From a virus: DNA of 35,239 nucleotides. The stretch spans positions 1 through 35,239 of IMG/VR virus record IMGVR_UViG_3300045003_000028; one strand, given 5' to 3'. The first letter of the stretch is position 1, and every line of letters begins with the position of its first letter. Below are positions 1 to 6,814 of the stretch, piece by piece. The notes beneath the pieces were generated by a model. That model was not told the DNA's origin and did not search any database. It saw nothing but the letters and a program-made list of their open reading frames with translations. Both the position numbers and the translations under genes were made by a program.

Positions 1-410
1 TCGGACGCGTACCGGGCAATCCACGTCAGCACCTCCAGCCGGTGCGGGTGGCGCGGGTCATTGTGAAGGTCCCCGATGGCGAGGATGCGCTCGCCTTCCT
101 GCGCTGATCGCTCCTCTGGCGGCGCAGCGGCGGCGTGGAGGACCAGCTTGGGCATGGGTTGCTGGTATCGCGCATCGCGGTACAACGTCTCGTCTGGCTT
201 GAGCCCGTAGAACTCCGCCGCCCGCAGTCGGCCCTTAAACGTGCGATCATTATTGACCCAGCCGTCCGCTGCCGCCTGCCTAGCAGCCTCTTCGACCGCC
301 GATCCTGCGTCTCCCCATTGGCCCCTTGGCCTGAATCCCTCCCGGTATTTCTGCTCGACTCTTGCGACCGCCTCTTCGGCGACCTCTCTCGGAAGACGAG
401 GTGTCGGCAT
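1..410 (-). CDS. Metallophosphoesterase, N-terminal part (runs off the left edge)
   Basis: The frame is open from an ATG at 410 to the window edge, giving the first 136 residues. Residues 109-117 read ILAIGDLHN, the first metal-binding motif (D-x-H: Asp114, His116) of calcineurin-like phosphoesterases, which hydrolyse phosphomono- or diesters with two metal ions. The remaining motifs (GNHD and GHxH) would lie beyond the edge. The preceding ~105 residues form a helical, Ala/Glu-rich segment resembling the N-terminal extension, perhaps DNA-binding, seen on some phage phosphoesterases. The gene starts 8 bases after the stop of the small membrane protein at 419-607 and is probably co-transcribed with the lysis-type genes. 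The family call rests on one motif plus its hydrophobic strand. The substrate is unknown. No database search was done. Confidence 0.72.
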   Translation of the reverse strand, partial: MPTPRLPREVAEEAVARVEQKYREGFRPRGQWGDAGSAVEEAARQAAADGWVNNDRTFKGRLRAAEFYGLKPDETLYRDARYQQPMPKLVLHAAAAPPEERSAQEGERILAIGDLHNDPRHPHRLEVLTWIARYAS

Positions 411-418
411 GTGAAACG

Positions 419-607
419 TTACGCCCCCGGCTGTTTCAGCGTGCGGCTCGCCTGCCAGGCGGTTCCACAAAGGACCAGGGTGTCTTTCACCAGATCCTTG
501 ATGTCGTTGGCCTCAAGAGGCCTGACGCAAAAGGCCACGAGCCCTCCGATCACGACGACGGCCGCGCACGCCAGTGGCGCCGCGTTCAGAATCGTATCCT
601 TGTCCAC
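419..607 (-). CDS. Small membrane protein, holin-like
   Basis: This is a 62-residue protein with a GTG start whose last base overlaps the TAG stop of the upstream gene (607-918), so translation is probably coupled. Residues 8-28 are strongly hydrophobic (ending VVVIGGLVAFCV), a single membrane-spanning segment. A short amphipathic tail follows, ending in Arg/Lys residues. Size, topology and position after the structural genes and next to another membrane protein fit a holin, antiholin or small lysis accessory protein that acts in the inner membrane at the end of infection. No family is recognised from sequence alone, so the lysis role is inferred from context. Confidence 0.62.
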   Translation of the reverse strand: MDKDTILNAAPLACAAVVVIGGLVAFCVRPLEANDIKDLVKDTLVLCGTAWQASRTLKQPGA

Positions 608-918
608 TATTCCCCTCCAGTGCGACGACGCGGTCGAGCTGCGCTGTTGATGAAGTCTTTCAGGGTGTCCTTGACCTCCTGCATTTCACGCTGGAGGTTC
701 TCCAAGGCTTGGTTCAGGAGTTTCACGGCGGACCTGTGGTCCTCGCCAGATTTTGCTTCCGTCTCCAGCACCTCGACCCGTTTTGTCAGACTGAGATGTT
801 GTTCGTGGGTCTGGCCGAGCCGCCAGGATACCCGAAGCGCGAAGGCGATGCCGCCCACGATCGCGGCTATCGCGGTGAAGATAAGTCCCGCGACTGGAAC
901 CCAAGCAGGCGCGTTCAA
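607..918 (-). CDS. Membrane-anchored coiled-coil protein, spanin- or holin-like
   Basis: This is a 103-residue protein. The N-terminus (residues 7-27) is a clear transmembrane helix followed by Arg residues. Residues 38-90 form a charged heptad-type coiled coil (LTKRVEVLETEAKS, then ALENLQREMQEVKDTLKDF). This is the usual shape of an inner-membrane spanin subunit or a phage coiled-coil membrane accessory protein. The start is a TTG at 918. It is chosen because GGAGG lies six bases upstream and no ATG or GTG gives the hydrophobic N-terminus. The SD is inside a perfect small hairpin (925-938, listed separately). It is the first gene of a three-gene run (607-918, 419-607, 1-410). A role in lysis is inferred from architecture and context. 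Confidence 0.68.
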   Translation of the reverse strand: MNAPAWVPVAGLIFTAIAAIVGGIAFALRVSWRLGQTHEQHLSLTKRVEVLETEAKSGEDHRSAVKLLNQALENLQREMQEVKDTLKDFINSAARPRRRTGGE

Positions 919-924
919 GGCTCA

Positions 925-938
925 CCTCCACGAGGAGG
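925..938 (-). promoter_or_regulatory. Hairpin that buries the SD of a TTG-start gene
   Basis: On the minus strand CCTCC, a four-base TCGT loop and GGAGG form a perfect five-base-pair hairpin. The GGAGG arm is the Shine-Dalgarno of the gene starting with TTG at 918. Hidden SD plus weak start codon predicts low, possibly regulated translation, as is common for lysis timing genes. The pairing is seen directly. The control role is inference. Confidence 0.4.
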
Positions 939-999
939 CGTGCGGAACGGAAAAGGCGACATGTACGCGCCCCCTATATAAGCTGGTGAGGAAGAGCGC

Positions 1000-2163
1000 T
1001 TATTGAGCCGGAGCTGCCGGATAGGCCGGGTGCGACGCGCGCCAGGCGGCTTCGAAGGCAGCGCCTCCGTCCGTCACCGGCCCAAGCTGGGTGTTGGCCG
1101 CCGGGGTCGCCGCGTTCTTGCCGTTCAGGATGAACTGCTGGAACTGGTTGCCGGTGATGTTCGCCGTGGCCGTGCCGCCGTTGTCGAACCTCAGGTATCC
1201 GTTGAAGTTCGTCGTACCGTAGCCGAAGGGAGCAGCGACATTCGGGCTCGCGACCGGATCAGGACCGGGCCACGTGGCGACGAGATTGCCGGTCATCTGC
1301 ACCGAGCCAGTCGCGCCGTTGAGCATGATGGAGTTCCACTGCTCGCCGATGACCGCGTTGTCAGATATGTTCACGTTGTAGAACGGCAGCGTCTTCGTCT
1401 CGTCCTGCACGAAGATCCCCTGCGCCGGGACGCCGGCCCCACGCGTGATCAGGTTGCCGTGGATGTTGATGTCGTGCGCCGGCGCCGTCTCGCCGAAGGT
1501 GAAGATCTGGATGCCGTCGCCGTGGGTTCCTGACCCCGTCTCGAAATCGGTGATCCAGTTGTCGCCGATGTCGACATAGGACGTCCCGCCGATCTCCATC
1601 GCACCTTTGGCCATCCGCCCGAAGTAGCTGCGCTCGACATGCAGCCCGGTGGACTTCTGGACGTTCAAGCCCGCGTTCAAGTTGACGAAGGCGTCGTCGT
1701 TGAACGCCACGCCCTGACAGCCGCTAGGATAAAAGGCGTTGATCTGAGCGACAGGGGCGAGCGCTGGGTCCCCGTGGATGTAATCGTGGTCAAAGGTGAT
1801 CTGGGCGCAGCCGCCGAGCCTGAAGGCGTAGTATGGATCAACGGGACCCGTCTCGGTGTAGGTCTCCAGCTCAAGCCCGGTGAATGTCACGCCGCTGACG
1901 TTGGCCAGCTTCATCCCCTGGATGACCGCCTTGCAGGTCGGGTCCGCCGAGGTGATCACCAGCGGCGGCGAGAACTTCCGGCTCTGCAGGTTCGGCATCG
2001 CGTACGTTCCGCAGGCCAGCGACAGGACGTCTCCGCTCTGCGCCGTCTTGGCGAACACGGTATTGAGCTGGGCGACCGTTGAGATCGGCGTGGTTGCGGC
2101 GAAAGCCGGAGCCGTAAGGGCGAACGCGACGCAACCGGCGGCGAGTTTCCGCGATAAGCTCAT
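1000..2163 (-). CDS. Secreted-type right-handed beta-helix protein (pectate-lyase-like, candidate depolymerase)
   Basis: This is a 387-residue protein. Residues 1-23 are a Sec signal peptide: Arg/Lys near the start, a hydrophobic core and cleavage at AFA-A. The rest shows the ~22-residue rhythm of right-handed parallel beta-helices, with repeated turns such as ANVSGVTFTGLELET, STGLHVERSYFG and VNISDNAVIG. It also has Asp/His pairs (FDHDYIHGD, THGDGIQIF) of the kind seen in pectate-lyase-like and polysaccharide-degrading tailspikes. The SD AGGGAGAG lies about nine bases before the ATG. It is last of four signal-peptide genes (6585 to 1000) just before the lysis-type genes. It probably binds or cleaves a surface polysaccharide. 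The catalytic residues cannot be fixed from the sequence alone. Confidence 0.75.
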   Translation of the reverse strand: MSLSRKLAAGCVAFALTAPAFAATTPISTVAQLNTVFAKTAQSGDVLSLACGTYAMPNLQSRKFSPPLVITSADPTCKAVIQGMKLANVSGVTFTGLELETYTETGPVDPYYAFRLGGCAQITFDHDYIHGDPALAPVAQINAFYPSGCQGVAFNDDAFVNLNAGLNVQKSTGLHVERSYFGRMAKGAMEIGGTSYVDIGDNWITDFETGSGTHGDGIQIFTFGETAPAHDINIHGNLITRGAGVPAQGIFVQDETKTLPFYNVNISDNAVIGEQWNSIMLNGATGSVQMTGNLVATWPGPDPVASPNVAAPFGYGTTNFNGYLRFDNGGTATANITGNQFQQFILNGKNAATPAANTQLGPVTDGGAAFEAAWRASHPAYPAAPAQ

Positions 2164-2180
2164 GGTCGACTCTCCCTAGG

Positions 2181-4850
2181 TTAGTGACCTGCCGCGCAGG
2201 CGTTGGGCATGAACGCACCGACGCCGGAGGAGAAGCCCCCGCCGCTGTCCGTATTCCAAAGCCCGTTGAAGTTGCCCAGCGCGTCTTCGTAGAACTGATC
2301 TTCGCCGATGGTCGACAAGCTGTTGTAGGTCGGCGAGGTAAGCGGCAGGATCGCTCCCGTCGGCGTGACCGGGCCTGTGCCATTGCCGGCGCCGAGGGGC
2401 GCCCACAGGGCGTTGTTAAGGATGTAGAACGGCCCGCGGACATCGCTGAAAACCGCGTAGCTGATCGCCTGGTCTTTCTTCGCCGACGTGCCGCCGGTAT
2501 AGGGTTGCCACTCCGAACCCTTGTAGCTGGTGAACGCAAACTCCCCGAAACCGCAGCCGTTGATGAATGCGAACGGGTCGATGCGCGACGCGCCGATGTC
2601 CCAAGGCGTACTGATGGGCCACGTTGAGGTCATGGCCTGCGCGGTCGAACAGGTTGCGTTCTGGCTGAGCGTGTAGGTTCCCGCGCCGCCAGCCGTGCCC
2701 GACGAGAAGGTCAGCGTCGTGCCGGCCGGAATGCAGGTGCTCGCTGTAACCAGCTGTCCATTCTGGATCGGCCCGAGGACCGAGCTGGTCGTCAGCGTCG
2801 TGGTCCCGTTCGATGGTGTTCCGGTGAACGTAGCCCCCTGTTCCGGTTGCGTCACCCACCCGGCGAACTTCCAGTGCACGCCATCGCCTACCGGGCTCTG
2901 CCAGAGTACGAAGCCCAGGAAGTTCTGGTTGCTCGGCGGCGTGATCGCGTAGAGCGTCCCGGTAGATGGGCAACCTACCGGCAGGCACACCACGGTCGGG
3001 AGCTGTCCCGTCGTTATATTCGAGTTTGGCGTGACCATCAGGCCAGTCGGCTGGGTCAACGAGACAGACGCAGCAGTCGGCGATCCGTTGTTGCAGAGCT
3101 GGTTCACGCCCCAGACGCAGTAGCCGCTGTCGATCGTATTGCTGTAGGCCAGGAATATGTTGTTCCCGCCGTTGCCATTGGTAGCCGACTGCGCCGAGAA
3201 CAGTAGGCAATACGCGTAGTAGACCCCCCACGCTTGGCAAGCCTTGCCCTTGTTGGCCCCCGTCGTCATCTGCGGGAGCCAAGAGCCGTGCAGGGTGTAA
3301 GAGTTCCAGGGGGCCACGCCCGTGATCGTGCCGTTCGTCGACGTTGTGTAGGAACCGCCGCTAACCACGGTGCCTTCGTTGGCGGAGTTCAACGCCCCGA
3401 CGAGCTGAAACGTCACGGTCGTCGAGGCATTGGCGACGACCTGCCAGGGCGGCGAGGGGCTGCCTGTGATGCCGACGGTTCCGATATTGGTCCCGGTGAC
3501 CGAGGTGTTCGTGATGCCCGCGACCACGACGTCAGTGCCGACCGGAAAGAGAGCCCCGTTCGTGACCGTCGCGGTCATCTGACCATTGGCCGGGTTGTAG
3601 GTCAGGTTGGTGTTGTTCTGGGCGGTCGAGCACGTTGTCGTGCAGGGCGACGTGCCGCCGCATGAGGCTGTCGTACAGGTCGCCAGCGTGTAGCCTGGGA
3701 TCAGGATCTGCGGACTGCCGGGGACGGCCTCCGTGAGGCTGGCCATGTTCTTGCCGCAGTAGAGCACCGAGCCCGGCCAGCCGTTGTGATTGCCGCTGGA
3801 CCCGCTGACCGTCCCGTCCGTCACCGAGGCGAAGCCGCAATATTGGCCAGCATAGGTCCCGCTCGCCTGCAGCGCCGTGGGCGAGCCAATGAACGGGTCT
3901 CCCGTGCCGCCGCGCTCGTAATAGCTGACCCCGGCGTTGTTCAGCGTGTAGCCGTTGCCGCTGTTGGCGGTGATGGCGGTGATCTGCGCGACGCCGTGAT
4001 TGTTATTCAGCGCCGTGATCAGCGGCTTGAACTGGCTGAAGTCGCGGAAAGCGATCGAGGCCGGGCATTGCAGCACGAACGGCTGCGGGTTCGAGATCGC
4101 CGTAGTGGAAGAGTTCGCGACGAAGGGCCAACCTTTGCCGCCCTCGCTATGCCCCTGGGCGAACTGCGGCTCCCAGACGTCGAGCACGCCCGGCGTCGTC
4201 CCCCCGGCCGCGCTCGGCTGATTGACCGTGTCGCGACCGTCGTAGCCGAACCCGATCGTAACCGTGTGGTGCCCGGGAATGACCCAGTTCGCCGGGATGT
4301 AGTTCGCCAGCAGGTGCCACTGGCCATCGGCCGGGATCTTCACCGTGACGTAGTTCTGGCTGTTCGACAGCGTGCCCTGGAACCCCGAGCCCTCGTTCCA
4401 GATCCAGAACGACATGTAGCCCGGAACCGGCTGGGTGACGACCTTGACCCAGGCTTGAGAGGTCCAGTTGTAGTAGCCGGCGAAGGCCGAGCTGCCGACG
4501 CTCTGCGTCAGCGCAGACGCCTGCGTGTTGCTGGAGATCGACCCGAACGTGACCCTCGCCGCCGTGGCTGAGCCATCGGGCGCGGTGTCCGGCGTCCCGC
4601 TGACGGTGGTCGCGCCCCCGCCGCCCACGCCCGCTACAGACCATGGGCTGCTGCCGATCTGCGCTTGGCCGGTCCCCTCAATGTAGTTCACGACCGAGAA
4701 CAGGCCCTGGCAGGACGGCAAGAAGCCCGGGGAGCCGGGTCCCGTAAACGACGGGCTGGAGGAGGCGAGTGGGGCTTGCTGCGCCGCCACCACTGACGAG
4801 AAGCAGCAAGCCGCCAGGGCCGCCGCGGCTAGACGGAATGCCCGCCACAT
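2181..4850 (-). CDS. Large secreted-type surface protein: jelly-roll domain plus glycosidase-like core
   Basis: This is an 889-residue protein. Residues 1-23 are a signal peptide with cleavage around VAA-Q. Residues ~50-235 resemble the carbohydrate-binding jelly-roll found in phage fibre proteins (TAPDGSATAARV, the YNWTSQAWVK strand, closing LDVWEPQFAQG). Residues ~260-400 and 505-889 contain repeated GDPFIG and IDPFAF-type Asp-Pro segments and aromatic strands, suggestive of a five-bladed propeller glycosidase (GH43/GH32-like). That assignment is tentative. Two Thr/Gly-rich inserts (~415-500 and ~672-745) break this core. The second has the GTTLTF...GGAGTYTLSQ pattern of a small beta module common in phage tail proteins. 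It starts two bases after the stop of the upstream gene. Many Cys residues suggest disulphides, consistent with export. Confidence 0.68.
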   Translation of the reverse strand: MWRAFRLAAAALAACCFSSVVAAQQAPLASSSPSFTGPGSPGFLPSCQGLFSVVNYIEGTGQAQIGSSPWSVAGVGGGGATTVSGTPDTAPDGSATAARVTFGSISSNTQASALTQSVGSSAFAGYYNWTSQAWVKVVTQPVPGYMSFWIWNEGSGFQGTLSNSQNYVTVKIPADGQWHLLANYIPANWVIPGHHTVTIGFGYDGRDTVNQPSAAGGTTPGVLDVWEPQFAQGHSEGGKGWPFVANSSTTAISNPQPFVLQCPASIAFRDFSQFKPLITALNNNHGVAQITAITANSGNGYTLNNAGVSYYERGGTGDPFIGSPTALQASGTYAGQYCGFASVTDGTVSGSSGNHNGWPGSVLYCGKNMASLTEAVPGSPQILIPGYTLATCTTASCGGTSPCTTTCSTAQNNTNLTYNPANGQMTATVTNGALFPVGTDVVVAGITNTSVTGTNIGTVGITGSPSPPWQVVANASTTVTFQLVGALNSANEGTVVSGGSYTTSTNGTITGVAPWNSYTLHGSWLPQMTTGANKGKACQAWGVYYAYCLLFSAQSATNGNGGNNIFLAYSNTIDSGYCVWGVNQLCNNGSPTAASVSLTQPTGLMVTPNSNITTGQLPTVVCLPVGCPSTGTLYAITPPSNQNFLGFVLWQSPVGDGVHWKFAGWVTQPEQGATFTGTPSNGTTTLTTSSVLGPIQNGQLVTASTCIPAGTTLTFSSGTAGGAGTYTLSQNATCSTAQAMTSTWPISTPWDIGASRIDPFAFINGCGFGEFAFTSYKGSEWQPYTGGTSAKKDQAISYAVFSDVRGPFYILNNALWAPLGAGNGTGPVTPTGAILPLTSPTYNSLSTIGEDQFYEDALGNFNGLWNTDSGGGFSSGVGAFMPNACAAGH

Positions 4851-4852
4851 GC

Positions 4853-5653
4853 TCAGTAGGTCCCGTTGAGCGTAGCGGTGAGGGTGACGGCCGACGCCGA
4901 GGTCACGCCGCTCCCGGTCGGGGTCATGAAGGTGCCGTAGATCTGAGCGTTGGAGCCGCCGACGTTGATGTCTTTCGGGCCACCGATGGTCGAGCAGTTG
5001 AAGACGACACCGTCAGTTTGCTCACCGTCCGCACTCGTGCAGAGCAATGACGCCAGCCAAAGGGCCGTGCCACTGGAAACCGAGTAGGTGGTACGGTCGC
5101 CGCCGGCCATGGTGATCCCCGATCCTGACCAGACGTCGATCCGGATCTGGGAGTTGGCCGCCCAGGCCGTCGCCGTCGCGTCGGAGATCCTGAGTGTTCC
5201 GCCAGAAAGCGTGATCCGGCCGAGCGGCAGCGTCCAGTAATTGGTGCTGCAGGTCGACGCCGTGGTGCTGGTGCACAGCAGTTGGTTGGCGGTGTAGGCC
5301 GTGCTGACGGCGTTGTTTATCGTATAAGATGAGTTCAGCGAGAGGTTCAGGAAGTTACGGGTGGAACCCGCAACGATGCTCGTCTTGACTGCGTGATTGG
5401 TCGTGTCGCTCATATCGCCGCCACCGGAGTCGACGGGCGAATTCTTGATCGAGTGTGCGGTCGGATTGGTCGCGTCCCCAGCGCCGGAGTCGATCAGCGC
5501 GTTCTTCGGACACGAGACGCTCGTCCCACAGGTCACGCCGCCGAGGTTGCCCCCGCTCCCCGGCGTATAGGGGATGTTCTGGGCATAGGCGGTCGGCGCG
5601 AGGGCGCAGAGCGCCGCCGACGCGACCAGAAGGCCGCGAAGCGAACGGATCAT
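4853..5653 (-). CDS. Secreted-type beta-rich surface protein, unknown
   Basis: This is a 266-residue protein. Residues 1-24 are a signal peptide (two Arg, hydrophobic core, cleavage AYA-Q). The mature part is Ser/Thr/Gly/Asn-rich with short strands and no family I recognise. Residues ~30-75 contain two related segments, KNALIDSGAGDATNPTAHSIK and then KNSPVDSGGGDMSDTTNHAVK, an internal direct repeat of about 20 residues typical of fibre shafts. The C-terminal half looks like a compact beta-sandwich with paired Cys. It is coupled to the 889-residue gene downstream (two-base gap). A fibre, adhesin or polysaccharide-binding role is inferred from its neighbours. Confidence 0.68.
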   Translation of the reverse strand: MIRSLRGLLVASAALCALAPTAYAQNIPYTPGSGGNLGGVTCGTSVSCPKNALIDSGAGDATNPTAHSIKNSPVDSGGGDMSDTTNHAVKTSIVAGSTRNFLNLSLNSSYTINNAVSTAYTANQLLCTSTTASTCSTNYWTLPLGRITLSGGTLRISDATATAWAANSQIRIDVWSGSGITMAGGDRTTYSVSSGTALWLASLLCTSADGEQTDGVVFNCSTIGGPKDINVGGSNAQIYGTFMTPTGSGVTSASAVTLTATLNGTY

Positions 5654-5670
5654 GTCGGGATGTCCTTGGC

Positions 5671-6585
5671 TTAGAAGATGGAGATCAGGCCGGTGACGGC
5701 TGTGGGGGTGCCCAGATCGAGCGTGCCGGGCGAGGATCCGCCATTGCTGATCGCGATCTGGAACGGATTGGCGGCGAGGTTCGCCGTGTGGCTGGCGGAG
5801 TCAGTCACACTCTCGGCCAGGCCAGAGTAAGTTCCAACCGTCGTCGGCGTGCCGGAGATCGTGCCTGTCGAGGTCGAGAAATTTAGCCCTGGCGGCAGCG
5901 TGCCAGTGAGCGCGTAGGTGTAGGGCGCCGTTCCGCCCGTCGTCGTGGGTGTGAAGGTGCTGTAGGCGGTCCCGACCGTGCCGGTGCTGGCAGGCGTTCC
6001 GGTGAGCGTGAAGTTAGAGGCGATCGTCAGGTTGAAATTGGCGATCGAGGCTGAGCCGCCGACGTTATCGACAGCGGTTACGGACAAGCCGTTGAAGGTC
6101 CCGCTGACCGAGGGCGAGCCGCTGACGACGCCGGTCGAGGACGCGATCGAGATACCCGAGGGCCACGCGCCTGACAGCGAATAGGTGTATGGTGTCGCTC
6201 CGCCTGACGGCCCAGTGTACGAGCAGCCAGAATATGCCGCCCCCTGCGTTCCCGACGTCGCACATGTGCCGCTGAAGCTCATCGCGGCATAGATCGTTTC
6301 GCCGGCCGTCGTGACCTGAAGTTTGATGGTGTGGCCGACGTCTCCTGAAACGACCGTGTAGGACGTGCACGAGGTCGAGACCTGGACGGCGTTGCTGAAC
6401 CAGGCGCACGTGCCGCCCGCTGGAATGCCGTTCGCGTTCAGGGTCTTGCCGACCCATTGAACGCCCGTGATCGATATGCCCGTGCCGTTGTGGACGTAAT
6501 CCTTGATCTGGGCGAGCGCGGGGAAACCTGAGAACAGAAGGCACGCGGCAACAGCCGCCCAGGCGCACAAGCGCTTGAGGATCAT
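5671..6585 (-). CDS. Secreted-type protein with two putative Ig (He_PIG-like) domains
   Basis: This is a 304-residue protein. The ATG at 6585 is chosen over an in-frame ATG at 6618 because GAGG lies upstream and the N-terminus then begins directly with a signal peptide (Lys-Arg, hydrophobic core, cleavage ALA-Q near residue 25). Two tandem domains follow at ~115-195 and ~200-280. Each has the pattern TPYTYSLSG...P.GI...STG..SG.P...GT, the signature of putative-Ig (He_PIG, cadherin-like) domains in bacterial and phage surface proteins. The first ~90 mature residues form a separate beta domain with Cys pairs. It is the first gene of the four-gene surface cluster and is separated from the ejection-protein gene by a plus-strand gene. 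The role is probably adhesion or carbohydrate recognition. Confidence 0.74.
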   Translation of the reverse strand: MILKRLCAWAAVAACLLFSGFPALAQIKDYVHNGTGISITGVQWVGKTLNANGIPAGGTCAWFSNAVQVSTSCTSYTVVSGDVGHTIKLQVTTAGETIYAAMSFSGTCATSGTQGAAYSGCSYTGPSGGATPYTYSLSGAWPSGISIASSTGVVSGSPSVSGTFNGLSVTAVDNVGGSASIANFNLTIASNFTLTGTPASTGTVGTAYSTFTPTTTGGTAPYTYALTGTLPPGLNFSTSTGTISGTPTTVGTYSGLAESVTDSASHTANLAANPFQIAISNGGSSPGTLDLGTPTAVTGLISIF

Positions 6586-6606
6586 TGAACGTACCTCTTG
6601 GATAAT

Positions 6607-6648
6607 GGGCCTCGCCAAACGGCGTTAGCGGGCGTAGGATTGCGGCCC
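6607..6648. repeat. Nested inverted repeats between divergent genes
   Basis: GGGCC (6607-6611) pairs with GGCCC (6644-6648). Inside is a perfect CGCC-AAAC-GGCG hairpin (6613-6624). The element lies between the start of the minus-strand surface cluster and the plus-strand small gene at 6668. It has no T-run, so it could be a weak terminator, an operator or simple chance. Only the pairing is seen. Confidence 0.28.
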
Positions 6649-6667
6649 TTCAACCTGAGAAGGCCGA

Positions 6668-6814
6668 ATGTTTCTCTGGAAGCTTCTGAAGCACCCGCAG
6701 TGGGACTGGCTCACCTTTTGGGATCGGGTGGCCTACCTGATCTCGCTGGCGTGCTTCCTGGGTCTGATGTCGCTAGGCGCGCAGGCTCTGTTTCACCACG
6801 GCGTCGGTCACTGA
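6668..6814 (+). CDS. 48-residue membrane protein on the opposite strand
   Basis: The frame starts at an ATG with GAGAAGG five to six bases upstream and ends at TGA 6812-6814. It encodes an N-terminal Trp/Lys-rich amphipathic stretch (about residues 1-20, four Trp) followed by one transmembrane helix (VAYLISLACFLGLMSLGAQAL) and a short His-rich tail. The gene is inverted relative to all neighbours, and its 3' end overlaps the stop of the ejection-protein gene (6808) by seven bases. It could be a small lysis, exclusion or membrane-remodelling protein. No family is recognised. Support comes from the good SD, the topology and the otherwise unexplained 222-base space. Confidence 0.5.
   Translation: MFLWKLLKHPQWDWLTFWDRVAYLISLACFLGLMSLGAQALFHHGVGH

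Noticed and set aside
135-650. Plus-strand ORF near the left edge
   Set aside because: It overlaps the metallophosphoesterase and holin-like genes on the other strand, which have better start sites and motifs.
3786-4571. Plus-strand ORF of 261 codons
   Set aside because: It is antisense to the 889-residue surface protein, Arg/Val-rich, and without start signals or motifs.
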